DNA of 64,000 nt, taken from NCBI RefSeq assembly GCF_003473485.1, contig NC_053042.1:10560501-10624500 (forward strand), given 5' to 3'. This DNA is from Medicago truncatula. Lineage: Eukaryota; Streptophyta; Magnoliopsida; Fabales; Fabaceae. Every line of letters starts with the position of its first letter. The stretch's first letter is position 1. Both the position numbers and the translations under genes were made by a program. Below, piece by piece: positions 24,261 through 41,436 of this stretch. The notes beneath the pieces were generated by a model. It was not told the DNA's origin, searched no databases, and worked only from the letters and a program-made list of their open reading frames with translations.

Positions 24261-25123
24261 CAACTAGTATGCATAAAATTAATAAGTCTAAATTAGTAAT
24301 TTATATACGATATTTTTAAAATTAATATATAGATATATGTAATACAAGACTAGTAAAACCACACTAAATTAATAACCAGTGTGATTTAATTCATAAAATG
24401 TCTTAATCCAGTTAGTCATAATTTAAATATAATTCATACAAAATCTTAATATCAATAGCACAATTCCAATTTAAGAAAATAAACAAAGAAAACACAATTT
24501 GATTAGGACCACAAAACAACAAAACGGTTAATCGAACCATAAACTCTTGTTTTGTTCGGTTCGTCCTAAACCACAAATAATTTGGTCCAATTTTCTTGAA
24601 CCATTGGGATGGTTTGGTTTGGTTTTCTTCAAAATGTGAACCATGCCCATTCCTACTTTTCATATAAAACATTTTCAAAGTCAACAATCGTACTCCTCTC
24701 TCAAATCTCAATTATAAGAAAAAACAATTATTTTTAAGATTGAAAGAATAACTAATATATTTGGTTTATAATATAGAGTATAGACAAAATACATCAACTA
24801 TTCAATGAATCTAAAAAGTAAAATTTTACTTAAAAATGAGACTAGATGGAGTATCAAGAATGGATCGACCCTCAATGGAAACCAATTGGTAAACAACATT
24901 ACACAAAAAGAAGTGTTACATATACTCTCTTTCTAACACTCTTCAACACATATATTCTTATTGGATCAAACCCTTGTAGTTCCCACACTTTAGAAATGAT
25001 TCACACATAAAGTGGTGAGTTACATAGATTTACGCTCCTAGCATTTCTCTTGCACACAGAAATACAGGTGACATGTTCTTCATCGTTTGTTGATTCTCAC
25101 CCTGGGTAGCACTAGCAGCACTG
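24261..25123. other. intergenic, degenerate repeat sequence
   Basis: AT-rich spacer upstream of ENOD8. The GGTTTGGTTTGG patch near 24610 belongs to a common degenerate legume repeat; no gene was recognised. Confidence 0.4.
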
Positions 25124-25266
25124 TGTTTGTATCACTAAAGGATGTCATGCTCTAGCCAAACACGTCATAGCCACAACATGAGTCCAAAAAATTATGAAAA
25201 AAATGTCATACAATCTACCACGGTGATTTGTTAGGATGCATTTGATTGGTAACTTGTTTGACCTCC
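25124..25266 (+). promoter_or_regulatory. upstream block shared by ENOD8 and tandem copy 3
   Basis: Counterpart of 20197-20330. Here it is pushed to about 530-670 bp from the ATG, because a Stowaway-like MITE and extra sequence lie between it and the core promoter. Confidence 0.55.
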
Positions 25267-25284
25267 AGTTATTTTTTTCTACTA

Positions 25285-25553
25285 CTCCCTCCATTCATTT
25301 TAAAGTGTCACTTTTGGAGAAATTTTTTGTTCTAATTTAACTGTCACTTTCAAAGTTCAATGCAACTTTAAATGTTATTTTATCGATATTACCCTTAGTT
25401 ATTTATTGCGGAGAGAAATATATGAAATGAGATATTAAATGAATAAGGCTATTATAGTACAAGTATCAATTATTGCATCAAAAGTAGTAATATTTATTGA
25501 TTGTCTTGATTTGTGTAAAATATCACAAAATGACAATTAAAAAGGAACGTAGT
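25285..25553. mobile_element. Stowaway-like MITE in the ENOD8 upstream region
   Basis: Starts TA-CTCCCTCCATTCATTTTAAAG and ends AAAAAGGAACGTAGT-TA, about 270 bp. It sits 245 bp upstream of the ATG, between the conserved distal block and the TATA box, and is absent from the equivalent place in copy 3. Confidence 0.6.
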
Positions 25554-25723
25554 TAGTAAGTAAAGTCCGTGGAATCCACGATAAACTAAACCTCACTAAA
25601 CAAAAGAATAATAATTACACACGATACCCATTCAAACACCAAAAAAGCATAATCTTTGAATTCATACATGATATTATTTTGATTTCCCTATCAAGTTTAG
25701 TATTAAATAATAATCATATTTGG

Positions 25724-25731
25724 CTATAAAT
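25724..25731 (+). promoter_or_regulatory. TATA box of ENOD8
   Basis: GGCTATAAATTCAAG about 74 bp before the ATG, conserved in all complete tandem copies. Confidence 0.6.
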
Positions 25732-25797
25732 TCAAGTTCTTGATAAACATAGTATGATCATCATATAATATAAGTCCATAGGTTCCTTTATTGCTTC

Positions 25798-27813
25798 ATG
25801 AAATTCATGGCAAAAATTGAGCTCTCTAGGCACATCCCACTTGTGACTTTGATTGTGCTTGTTTTATGTATTACACCCCCAATATTTGCTACAAAGAATT
25901 GTGATTTTCCTGCCATATTTAGCTTTGGTGCTTCAAACGTTGACACTGGTGGTTTGGCTGCTGCCTTTCGAGCACCACCTTCTCCATATGGAGAGACTTA
26001 TTTTCATAGATCAACTGGAAGATTTTCTGATGGCCGAATCATTCTTGATTTCATAGGTAATACTGGCCATTTTTTCTCTTATTTTATTCTCTATTAGCAT
26101 ATTTAAGGCTTTATTTTTGTTAATCACTTTCTTGGCAATTTCGATTCAAATAAATATTGTATATAAACATTTTTTAATCGCTAGTGGCTAGAATTCACCT
26201 ACACCCAGGAGGAACAACGTTTGGCCAGTGTGCATACCTCTACGCATGAGCCGGATTAGTCGTCCACCACTGGTGGGTCGGAAACCAATTCGAAAGCCAC
26301 ACAAAAAAAAAAAAAAAAATCACCTATGTTAAAAGGTTAATAAGTGTAGCGTTTGGGGTTCATACTCCGACTCATGTATTAAAACAAATTGTCCAAAAGG
26401 ATGTATTAAAACAAATTGTCCAAGTAGACCTCTCAACTCAAGTACTTAGAAGATCCAAACTTCCAAAGAATACAAACGGATAACAAATTTCAACACATCA
26501 CACATAGCTTATTGTAGCTCATAGGGTTTTATATCAGTCAAGAATTATATATTTTAAAACGAAAATTCAATTTAATATTATAATTTTGTTATTTCAGCAC
26601 GGAGCTTTCGACTTCCCTATCTAAGTCCATATCTTAATTCTCTTGGGTCTAACTTCACACATGGTGCAAACTTCGCATCAGGAGGATCAACAATCAATAT
26701 CCCTAAAAGTATTCTACCTAATGGAAAACTCAGTCCATTTTCTCTTCAAATTCAATACATTCAATTCAAAGAGTTCATATCGAAAACAAAACTCATTAGA
26801 GATCAAGGTAAATTAAAATATGTTTTCCATTTTTTTATGATATCTTTTGGTGGTTCTAAGTTTAAATAAGGATATACATTTGCCTCTTTTTTCTTTCTTC
26901 ATTTCAAAATTTTCTTTGTAGGAGGTGTTTTTGCAACGTTGATACCCAAAGAAGATTATTTCTCCAAAGCCTTATACATATTTGATATTGGTCAAAATGA
27001 TCTTACTATTGGCTTTTTTGGTAACAAGACTATACAACAAGTAAATGCTACTGTACCAGATATAGTAAACAATTACATAGAGAATATCAAGGTAGTTGAA
27101 CACCCTTAATTTCTCATGATACTAATTTCATTATCTTATCCTATGTTTATAATATGTTGATTTCTCAATTTCTTTTTCTAAACTGATGAAATGAAATTTG
27201 CTGGTCATTTAGAACATATATAATTTAGGTGCAAGATCATTTTGGATACACGGCACAGGACCAAAGGGTTGTGCTCCTGTAATTTTGGCAAATTTTCCAT
27301 CTGCAATAAAGGATAGTTATGGCTGTGCAAAGCAATACAATGAAGTATCTCAATATTTTAATTTTAAGTTGAAGGAAGCCCTAGCTGAACTTCGTAGCAA
27401 TCTTTCTTCTGCTGCAATCACATATGTTGATATCTACACTCCTAAGTACTCTCTTTTTACAAACCCAGAAAAATATGGTGAGCCAAATCAACACGACATC
27501 ATTTTTAATTTAGTGTTTGTTTTGATTGACAGTGATTTTGACACGACATCATTAATATGTAGGATTCGAGCTTCCATTTGTGGCATGTTGTGGCTATGGA
27601 GGAGAGTATAACATTGGTGTTGGTTGTGGAGCATCCATAAACATAAATGGTACAAAAATTGTTGCAGGTTCATGCAAAAATCCATCAACTAGAATCATAT
27701 GGGATGGTGTTCATTACACAGAAGCAGCTAACGAGATTGTCTTTTCTCAAATCCTTACTGGAGTTTTCAATGATCCTCCTATTTCTCTAGATAGGGCATG
27801 TTATAGAAAGTGA
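25798..27813 (+). CDS. ENOD8: early nodulin ENOD8, GDSL esterase (tandem copy 4)
   Basis: Symbiosis-associated secreted esterase. In Medicago, ENOD8 is known as a nodule protein with esterase activity that is delivered to symbiosomes. The exons are 25798-26056, 26598-26807, 26922-27091, 27213-27477 and 27563-27813, giving 384 aa. A signal peptide spans about 1-32. The block I nucleophile is Ser46 in GASNVDTGG; block III Asn182 is in GQND; Asp349 and His352 are in [10 protein letters not shown]. The sequence reads [17 protein letters not shown] and [19 protein letters not shown], which I recall as ENOD8-specific, so this copy is named; the others are its paralogues. Intron 4 is only 85 bp because it lacks the roughly 100-150 bp insertion found in the other copies. 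Intron 1 (541 bp) carries an A-tailed insertion. Confidence 0.88.
26165..26322 (+). repeat. A-tailed insertion in ENOD8 intron 1, possibly a SINE
   Basis: A GC-richer block (CACCTACACCCAGGAGG, then CCACTGGTGGGTCGG) ends in an A17 run at about 26305-26321. Copy 3 has no such sequence in its 109-bp intron. tRNA-like A and B boxes were not convincingly found, so the class is uncertain. Confidence 0.35.
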
Positions 27814-28903
27814 TCACTTCAAGTTAACGGTTGTATTATATTAAAAATAAGGTGAACCTTCTGTCAAAAATATAAATAAGGTGAACCTTTTTATCGATGT
27901 AAATAAAAATGTGTTTAATCGCTGTAAAAAATCTAATAAAATTCCTTATATTATAGAGCCGTGTTATATATAGTTTTGCGATTTGCGATTTGCGATTTGT
28001 GTCTAGTGCTAAACAACTCATTCTACATTGATAAAACACCTCATTCTAATTACAAACATTCTTCAAAATAATAACGAGTAAATAGACAATTACCCAGTTT
28101 CGTCAATTATCCTCCTGAAATTAACAAGACTTTAATTACCCCCTAAAATTTTGCACTTATGTGCAAAATGCCCCCAAACTTAAAAATTTATATTATTCTT
28201 TTCATAAATGGAACACTAGAATAAATGAAAATACACACCATAAGCACAAACAAAGTTGGCTCTATGGTGTGGGAAAAAAACCTCATTTTAAAACAAATAT
28301 AAGCGATAGGTTTTTTTCTACTTGCAATGAAGTAAGAGAATTGCTGGGAATCAATTGCCTCGATGTAAGGAGCCATATCCCATCCTGAAACCAGGTCATG
28401 AGCCAGCAATTAAGTCAACATCTACAATACACATCCAGTTTGTTTTCACCTCTTTTCAGGAAAGTTTGTGGTTTTGGATCTTAGAACTCACTTAGAAATG
28501 TAAATAGCACTAAAATGAGGACAAAAAGGAAAGCAGACTACTAAACGTTAGAGACCATAATGTAGGTTAAGTTGGTAAAGACCCGCAATGAGAAGTCACA
28601 ATTAAGGAGTGTGCACCACATTCACAAGACAAGAACAAGATTAGTTGTGTCTCGGTTGGGCAGCTGCTTTGCGCACCAACAACAGGTTTTTCCTGCTGGA
28701 CACGGTTGTTGTAGGGTCTGGCCTCGGCAGTTTTTTTCCTTGCTTTCCTGTTGTCGTTCTCTTGTAGGTGGGGTCTGTTTTGGTGTGTAGGTGCTGAGGC
28801 AGGGATATGCTTGCGGTCTTTTCTCTTAGGTATATGTCGGCCTCAAGACCGGTATTCGCCTTTCATGTTTTCCTTGGGGTTGAGAGAGAGAGGGCGAGAG
28901 AGA

Positions 28904-28938
<35 letters not shown>

Positions 28939-28985
28939 AGCATTACTTATTGAGAATTGAGAGGAATAACTAACTAATGACCTTT
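27814..28985. other. intergenic 3' of ENOD8, with (GA)n tract
   Basis: The first 250 bp resembles the 3' flank of copy 1 (AACACCTCATT, then TACAAACATTCTTCAAAATA), a relic of the tandem duplication. A (GA)n microsatellite lies at 28880-28940. A minus-strand frame at 28188-28409 (GWDMAPYIEAIDSQQFSYF) might be a gene fragment but was not recognised. Confidence 0.45.
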
Positions 28986-29354
28986 AAATCAAATAAAAGG
29001 ACCAGATTTTAATAGGTTTGCTTGAAACTACATATCTTTGTTGTAGTGAAGAGACGAAATGCCTGCAAATAGGGAAAGCAATGGTGCAAGAATACAAAGT
29101 CCAAAACAGTATAAGATAAAAAGAAAACGAACGCCACCAACAATAGGCAAAAGCCCCTCTAGAAACCATGGCAAGATCACCCGAGAGCATCGCAAATAGG
29201 AAGGAACCGTGGGACGCAGACAAGCATACGTCCGGACCCATAGTGATCCGACAAATTCCTCCATAAATCACTATCCTCTACAGCAAAGGACAAGTTATAT
29301 TGACCACATCCTAAAAGGTGCAAGGGGTGACCAGAGGTTTTACCAGGAAACTGT

Positions 29355-29709
29355 TAGAGCATCTCAACCGCTAGAACAATGTTGATGTTCTCAAGTTAAT
29401 TTTTGTGGGCCAATAATTGCCACATAGAATTCAAGAACTTTCCTCATTTTCACTACAATGCATTTAAGTTCTTAATTTGTTTTATATGGGGTCCACCATG
29501 AACTTCACATATTATATTTTCTTTTCCTTTCCTCTTCCCTCTCTCCTTGTTTTTGTTTTCTCTAACACAACACTGCAAGAACGTGTTCCCTCACGAGAAC
29601 AGTTCTCCAACCTGTCCTTCCATGTCATTCTCCTCCAATGCCTAGAACAAAATTTTATGTTCTTGTATTTTAAGAACAATAGGTAGAACAAGTGTTGCTA
29701 ATGCTCTTA
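29355..29709. mobile_element. MITE inside LINE (TIR TTAGAGCAT)
   Basis: Starts TTAGAGCATCTCAACCG and ends GTTGCTAATGCTCTTA; about 355 bp, no coding. The termini are inverted repeats of the kind common in legume hAT- or PIF-type MITEs. Confidence 0.6.
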
Positions 29710-29772
29710 TGGGACTTCCAAATAGACCACACCACCAAGTGCCAAATAAGAGTCAAACCTAACCTAATCTTA

Positions 29773-30163
29773 AAAGAGCATCTCTAGTGACGAGTTCTTC
29801 TCTACTTAATAAGGACCCCAACCCATCAAAGACTCATATTCAAGGAACAAAAAAATGAATACCCAATAGTTATCGACAACTATACAATGACTATCTTTCT
29901 CTTCCATAACTAACAAGTCCCACAATTAAAACATGAAATAAAGAAGATAAAAGATGGTCTCACCATCTCAAATTCATGTGATTCTTACTCTTTTAAAAAA
30001 AAAATGTATTTATTTTCTAAATGCACAAATTAAAGCACATGTTATAGCAGACCTATTTAAGGACTCTTTAATTTATTTTCAATGGATTCATTGATTATAA
30101 TGTGTTATATGTGAGACCCATTTAAAGACCCTTTGTAATTTATTACTATTGGGGATGCTCTAA
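29773..30163. mobile_element. second MITE inside the same LINE
   Basis: Starts AAAGAGCATCTCTAGTGACG and ends CTATTGGGGATGCTCT; about 390 bp, AT-rich, non-coding. Its termini are related to those of the MITE 60 bp away. Confidence 0.6.
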
Positions 30164-30574
30164 CCCTTTCCCACAAGGGATCGCAAGACCACCAACAGAC
30201 AAGACATATTCTGAGGCAGCACAATCTCCCACCCTAACCACCTAAAAAGCTTATACCACACCTGAAGGACAAACTCACAGGTAATTAAAGGATGGCTCGC
30301 CGATCCCACCTTCGAAGCACATAACACAACATATTAGTCGGATCAACGATAACCCTTCGTCTGAAGAGATTCTGACAAGTAGGGACTTTATCTTTGAGTA
30401 AGTACTTATTTCTTTTATTAATCATCTGTGATGGTTTAACATTAATTTATTTCTTATTGTTTTGAAAACCCTATTATTTGATGCATGAATTTCAAAATTT
30501 CCTGAGTGTTTCTCTCTTCATTTCAATGAAAAAAAACAAGAACCTCAATAGATACATCCAAATAACTAGTTAGC

Positions 30575-37475
<6,901 letters not shown>

Positions 37476-38930
37476 TGTTGAGAATGAGAAATTGAGAAGT
37501 GAAGAAATTACTCAGAAAATTGGCATTTTGGCGTTTTGTGTTGAAGTGTGTCTTCTTATAATTCAATTGTTAGTTAAGATATTTTGTCGTGACTCTGTTG
37601 AAATGGATGGTGGCGTGAGAGTTATCTTCTTTTTACTCGTTTTGGTTGGATTACGTTGCTTTGCTTATATGTAAAGTAGTAAAGCGAGGGTAACGTTTAA
37701 CCCCTTTTGTAAGATACTAATAAATTAGTTTGTCATTTGACGACGATTTGTAGTTTTCCTCTTCTAAATGTATGACCAGTGGTTACAATAATCTTTTAAT
37801 ATAATAAAATTACAAAATAATTTACAGTACTTTATTAGTTAAAATATTTCTTGAATAGATAAATACTCATATATTTCATATTAAGAAATGTTTACATCTT
37901 TCACGTATATTCCCTGTTTTAACTCTTTACATATTAATCCGTCACGTTTGAACCCCTCCAAGAGGTTCAAAGTCATTGCATTGAAGAAAATATTTTAATG
38001 TCAGAAATTATTTTGATTAATAAATTGTACAATCAGATACTATTTTGTAATTTTACTACATTAAAAGATTATTATGGTTACTCGTTACACATTCAGAGGC
38101 AAAAATGATTATTTGTCCATTTTTTTATGGGTAAGAGAGATTTAACACATTCTTAAAGTTTGATTAGAACTCATAATCTCTCGTTAATCAAGAAGAAAGT
38201 TATTACAATTTCATCCAAATATCCTTGGGTCATTAGTTTATCCTTTTAAAAAATGTAAGCATTGATTGTTCGGATTAAAGTAATGTATATGTATATCGTC
38301 ATTATATAAAGGTAACTTTAAAGTCAACTATTGATTGACTACTTTTTGATTGGATCTTTTTCTTAATAAATTTACTAGAGAAACTTAATTCTTTTTCAAA
38401 TTTAAATCTAAGTCAAAATTATAGAAAATTTTAAAGCTGAATATTTTTTTCTACTAATTTACACTTTATAATCTAATCTTATATTTTTTTTATTTTTAAA
38501 ACACATTAAATTAAATTAAAGTTAACATTTTCAATAAAATATATACAACGAATATAAAAGAAAAATACGTATAGACAGACATGATAGTATAAACAGTACC
38601 TTACCTACTGTTTATCCTATTATCCACTAATAACATTACAAGTGGATTAAATGATCCACGTCAGATTCAAAATCACTTATTTCAATTAACTATGTTAACC
38701 TCTTCATTATTATTCAATTCAACGTTCTAAATTAAGACTTCCGTTGACAGTACACTCGCTTGAAGGTTCTTCTTAGTGATAAGAAATCCCATATTTATCA
38801 AAAGTGTGGATCCCTAAATAACAATTGATTCTTCCATGAGAATGGAAATATCGTAAATCTCTATTCCGACCACCCACTATTCATCATTGATCATACAAGG
38901 TTTTTTCTACATCAGTTCCTTGACAACATT
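37476..38930. other. intergenic, 5' of LACS9
   Basis: Promoter side of LACS9 followed by AT-rich spacer. A pair of partly inverted stretches, near 37770-37860 and 37985-38100 (TGACCAGTGGTTACAATAATC against its near reverse complement), suggests a degraded foldback element. No gene recognised. Confidence 0.4.
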
Positions 38931-39330
38931 AACACCCCTTGTAGTTTGTATGTTGAGATCTTGGGATGTATCATGGTTTGGTGCTGAAACTATGGCTATA
39001 AGAAGTTGTTGCGTGTCTCTGACTCGAGAACTATGGTTGACCTCGTTCAAAAGGATATGAATGTGTTTCACAAATGTGAAAATTTAATACGGCATATCAA
39101 GCAGCTTCTACGTAAAGATTGGGTAGTTAATTTGCACAACTCTACATGAGGGTAATGTTGCAGCTGATTTTTTAGCTAAGAAAGGTATGCTGAGTGGTTG
39201 TAGTCTCCTTGTCTTCCATGAAGTCATCCAAATATAACGTTTTTCCTCTTAGTGGATATCATGGGCGTTGTGGTTGTTCAACCCTAGTTGAGGCCTTCTC
39301 TTTGTTTTTTTTTTTCCTTTTGTAACAAAA
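38930..39330 (+). mobile_element. LINE RNase H remnant
   Basis: A frame reads KKLLRVSDSRTMVDLVQKD, then ENLIRHIKQLLRKDW and GNVAADFLAKKGM, the end of the RNase H-like (RVT_3) domain of plant LINEs. A G/T-rich tail and T-run follow. Only the last domain is left. Confidence 0.65.
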
Positions 39331-40329
39331 CAAAATAGAATAAAATACAAGATGAGATTAAATAAAAATTGTGATGCACTAACATAAAATTACGGCTCTC
39401 GTACTAACGTATGAGTGATAGCATTTGTTTGTCTCTTAGTAAAACTTATCTTAAAATTGAAAAAAAATTAACATAAAAGTATTTTACAAACATTCAAGGT
39501 GTTGCGAAATTCACTATTGTTGTTAATAATAAACCCACCCAAATCACGAAGCCAAATGATGACCTTTTTAGTCCTCATGCTTCAGATTCCATGGTTAGAG
39601 TTTAGCTTTAATAAAATGCCCCTAAGAATTGGGTCGAAAAATTCCAATTCCATTTGTTGCTCGCTGAGTAATTTGACGTCTATGTTATATTTTACTTCAC
39701 CTTTTAGGAGAGTTGCTGCCGAAGTAATGTGTTCTCGTTATAGTTCGGGTTAGCTGTTACACAGTTTACCCTTGCAAATTTTTGCCGTCTCAATGATTCT
39801 CTCGCTGACAAAATAGAGATGATGGGTTGTTTTCCTTCACACTCCCAAGACTTTTCACTACACAGTTTCTATGAACACCACAACTTCGTCACAATACCAA
39901 CCACAAAAAATGTATCAGGATTGCAGCGGTGTTTAAGCTATGTTGCAACGGTTTTTAACCTCTGTAATGTTTCACAGAATTTTTCAAAACTCTACCTTAT
40001 ATGAATCCCACAAATTATCAGCCAGAGTTTTAGGTGACCATGGTATCACATGCAAACTGCGGCTTATTTCCTCACGCGTGATTGTCATTACATGGCTAAT
40101 TATAGATATCTACAAACCTATTTGATTATATTAAAAATTAATCACCCTTAGTAACTTTCATAATTGATGTATATCCACATTGTTCTTCCATGATATTTGA
40201 TCATCAATCAATAGTTGCACCATTGTTGTGATGCCTTTTCTAGTTGAGACTCTGGCGAGGCCTCTAGGGTTTCTCAAGCAGTTCCTCTAGCATCCACATG
40301 TAACAAACCTAAGGTGGAACCCTTCATAT
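39331..40329. other. intergenic, nothing recognised
   Basis: No gene or transposon signal could be supported. Small open frames at 39499-39753 and 39819-40125 show no family features. Confidence 0.35.
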
Positions 40330-40960
40330 TCATCTTTTTATACCAATGGCAATTTAACCAAACCTTATATCTATTTTTTCACAAACTCTTGCAAATCTCC
40401 TCTAATATTTAATCTATAGGGTGGTTTGATCAATCTTATTAGCCTCCCAGCAGCGAAAACCAATGCTAAGAGAAAGCTTTCATCATAGTACACAAGGTTT
40501 AGTCTAAGGAACCTTACATTGACCAAGGTGCAATCAACCTTTGCAGTAAGAGATACAAAGTTTAGGCTCCAAATAATGATCAAAATCATATAAGGGCCAT
40601 TCACAATAACCTCCTTACAACTCACTCTGTCAGAATTCTATGTCAACAACCATGATATCAAATCATCTAGATTCCATGATTTCTTTGACCTCTCATTCAC
40701 AATATTGTAGATAATGTTCTTAATTAAAAACCTTATCACAATAGACCTATGAAAGACATCTATCATCATAGCCACGCACGTTTCAAATCAACATTTTGCA
40801 GTAGTAAACCCATTTCCCCCTCATAACAAGAGCATCTGATTGTTGCCCAAGCTCTTGTAACGAAAAGAAACATATAGACGTACTTTCCTTTCCATTAGAC
40901 CCTCTAATCATTTTTCCCTCTATCCAGAGACTTTTCTGGTAGGGGTTGCGGCGCAACTAT
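40330..40960 (-). mobile_element. DUF4283/LINE ORF1-like remnant
   Basis: On the minus strand, CKEVIVNGPYMILIIIWSLN, then a segment ending LLALVFAAGRLIRLIKPPYR and RGDLQEFVK follows the pattern of the DUF4283 domain that opens LINE ORF1 and related zinc-knuckle proteins (GPWxI..., then xIGRxIKVD, RGxxARxCVE). Broken and partial. Confidence 0.45.
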
Positions 40961-41436
40961 ATTGTTGCAAAAACCAATTTCAAAATTGTTAAATAAAACT
41001 AATATACGTTAGAAGCTAAACCATGTGACTTGTGTGCCAACATCAGAAATTAATCAAAGTTTAGAAACCTTAAATTAACTTTCAAATACGACCTGTTCTG
41101 ACGCACTATTCCCATAATAACAAATTATGGGTTAATATTTACCAAAAAAAAAAACAGAAGCATTATACCTTCCATGCGCCAACAGCCTCCATATTCCTTC
41201 AACTTGTAGATCTATCCGGATGAGATCCACAAGAAAATTTGCATCATAGCATATACAATAAAGAATTGCATGTAATAATCATCTAAACTTGAGTCACAAT
41301 AATGCGCTTCAGTAAATTACACGTCCAAACCACAAAATATGTGACCTGTAAAATTATGGTTGCCTTGGTGAAACCATAGTAACTCAAAACTCTATAATCT
41401 GTGAGAGTCTTCACAGCCTCAGAATGCTTAAATTGC
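40961..41436. other. 3' flank of the SGTA-type gene
   Basis: Probable 3' UTR and spacer of the minus-strand TPR gene; no other feature seen. Confidence 0.4.

Larger units (their letters stand above)
28990..30400 (-). mobile_element. LINE 3' end with two MITEs inserted
   Basis: On the minus strand, 30400-30165 gives zf-RVT sequence (CEFVLQVWYKLFRWLGWE in one frame). 29755-29712 gives LTLIWHLVVWSIWKS, the next LINE segment. 29345-29000 gives a tail starting SWKWFLVKP. The pieces are separated by the two MITEs at 29355-29709 and 29773-30163, so the LINE was there first. Frames are disrupted; dead copy. Confidence 0.7.

Noticed and set aside
24412-24711. Minus-strand frame of 99 codons (NRTKQEF)
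   Set aside because: It matches only a degenerate GGTTTGGTTTGG-type repeat and shows no protein family.
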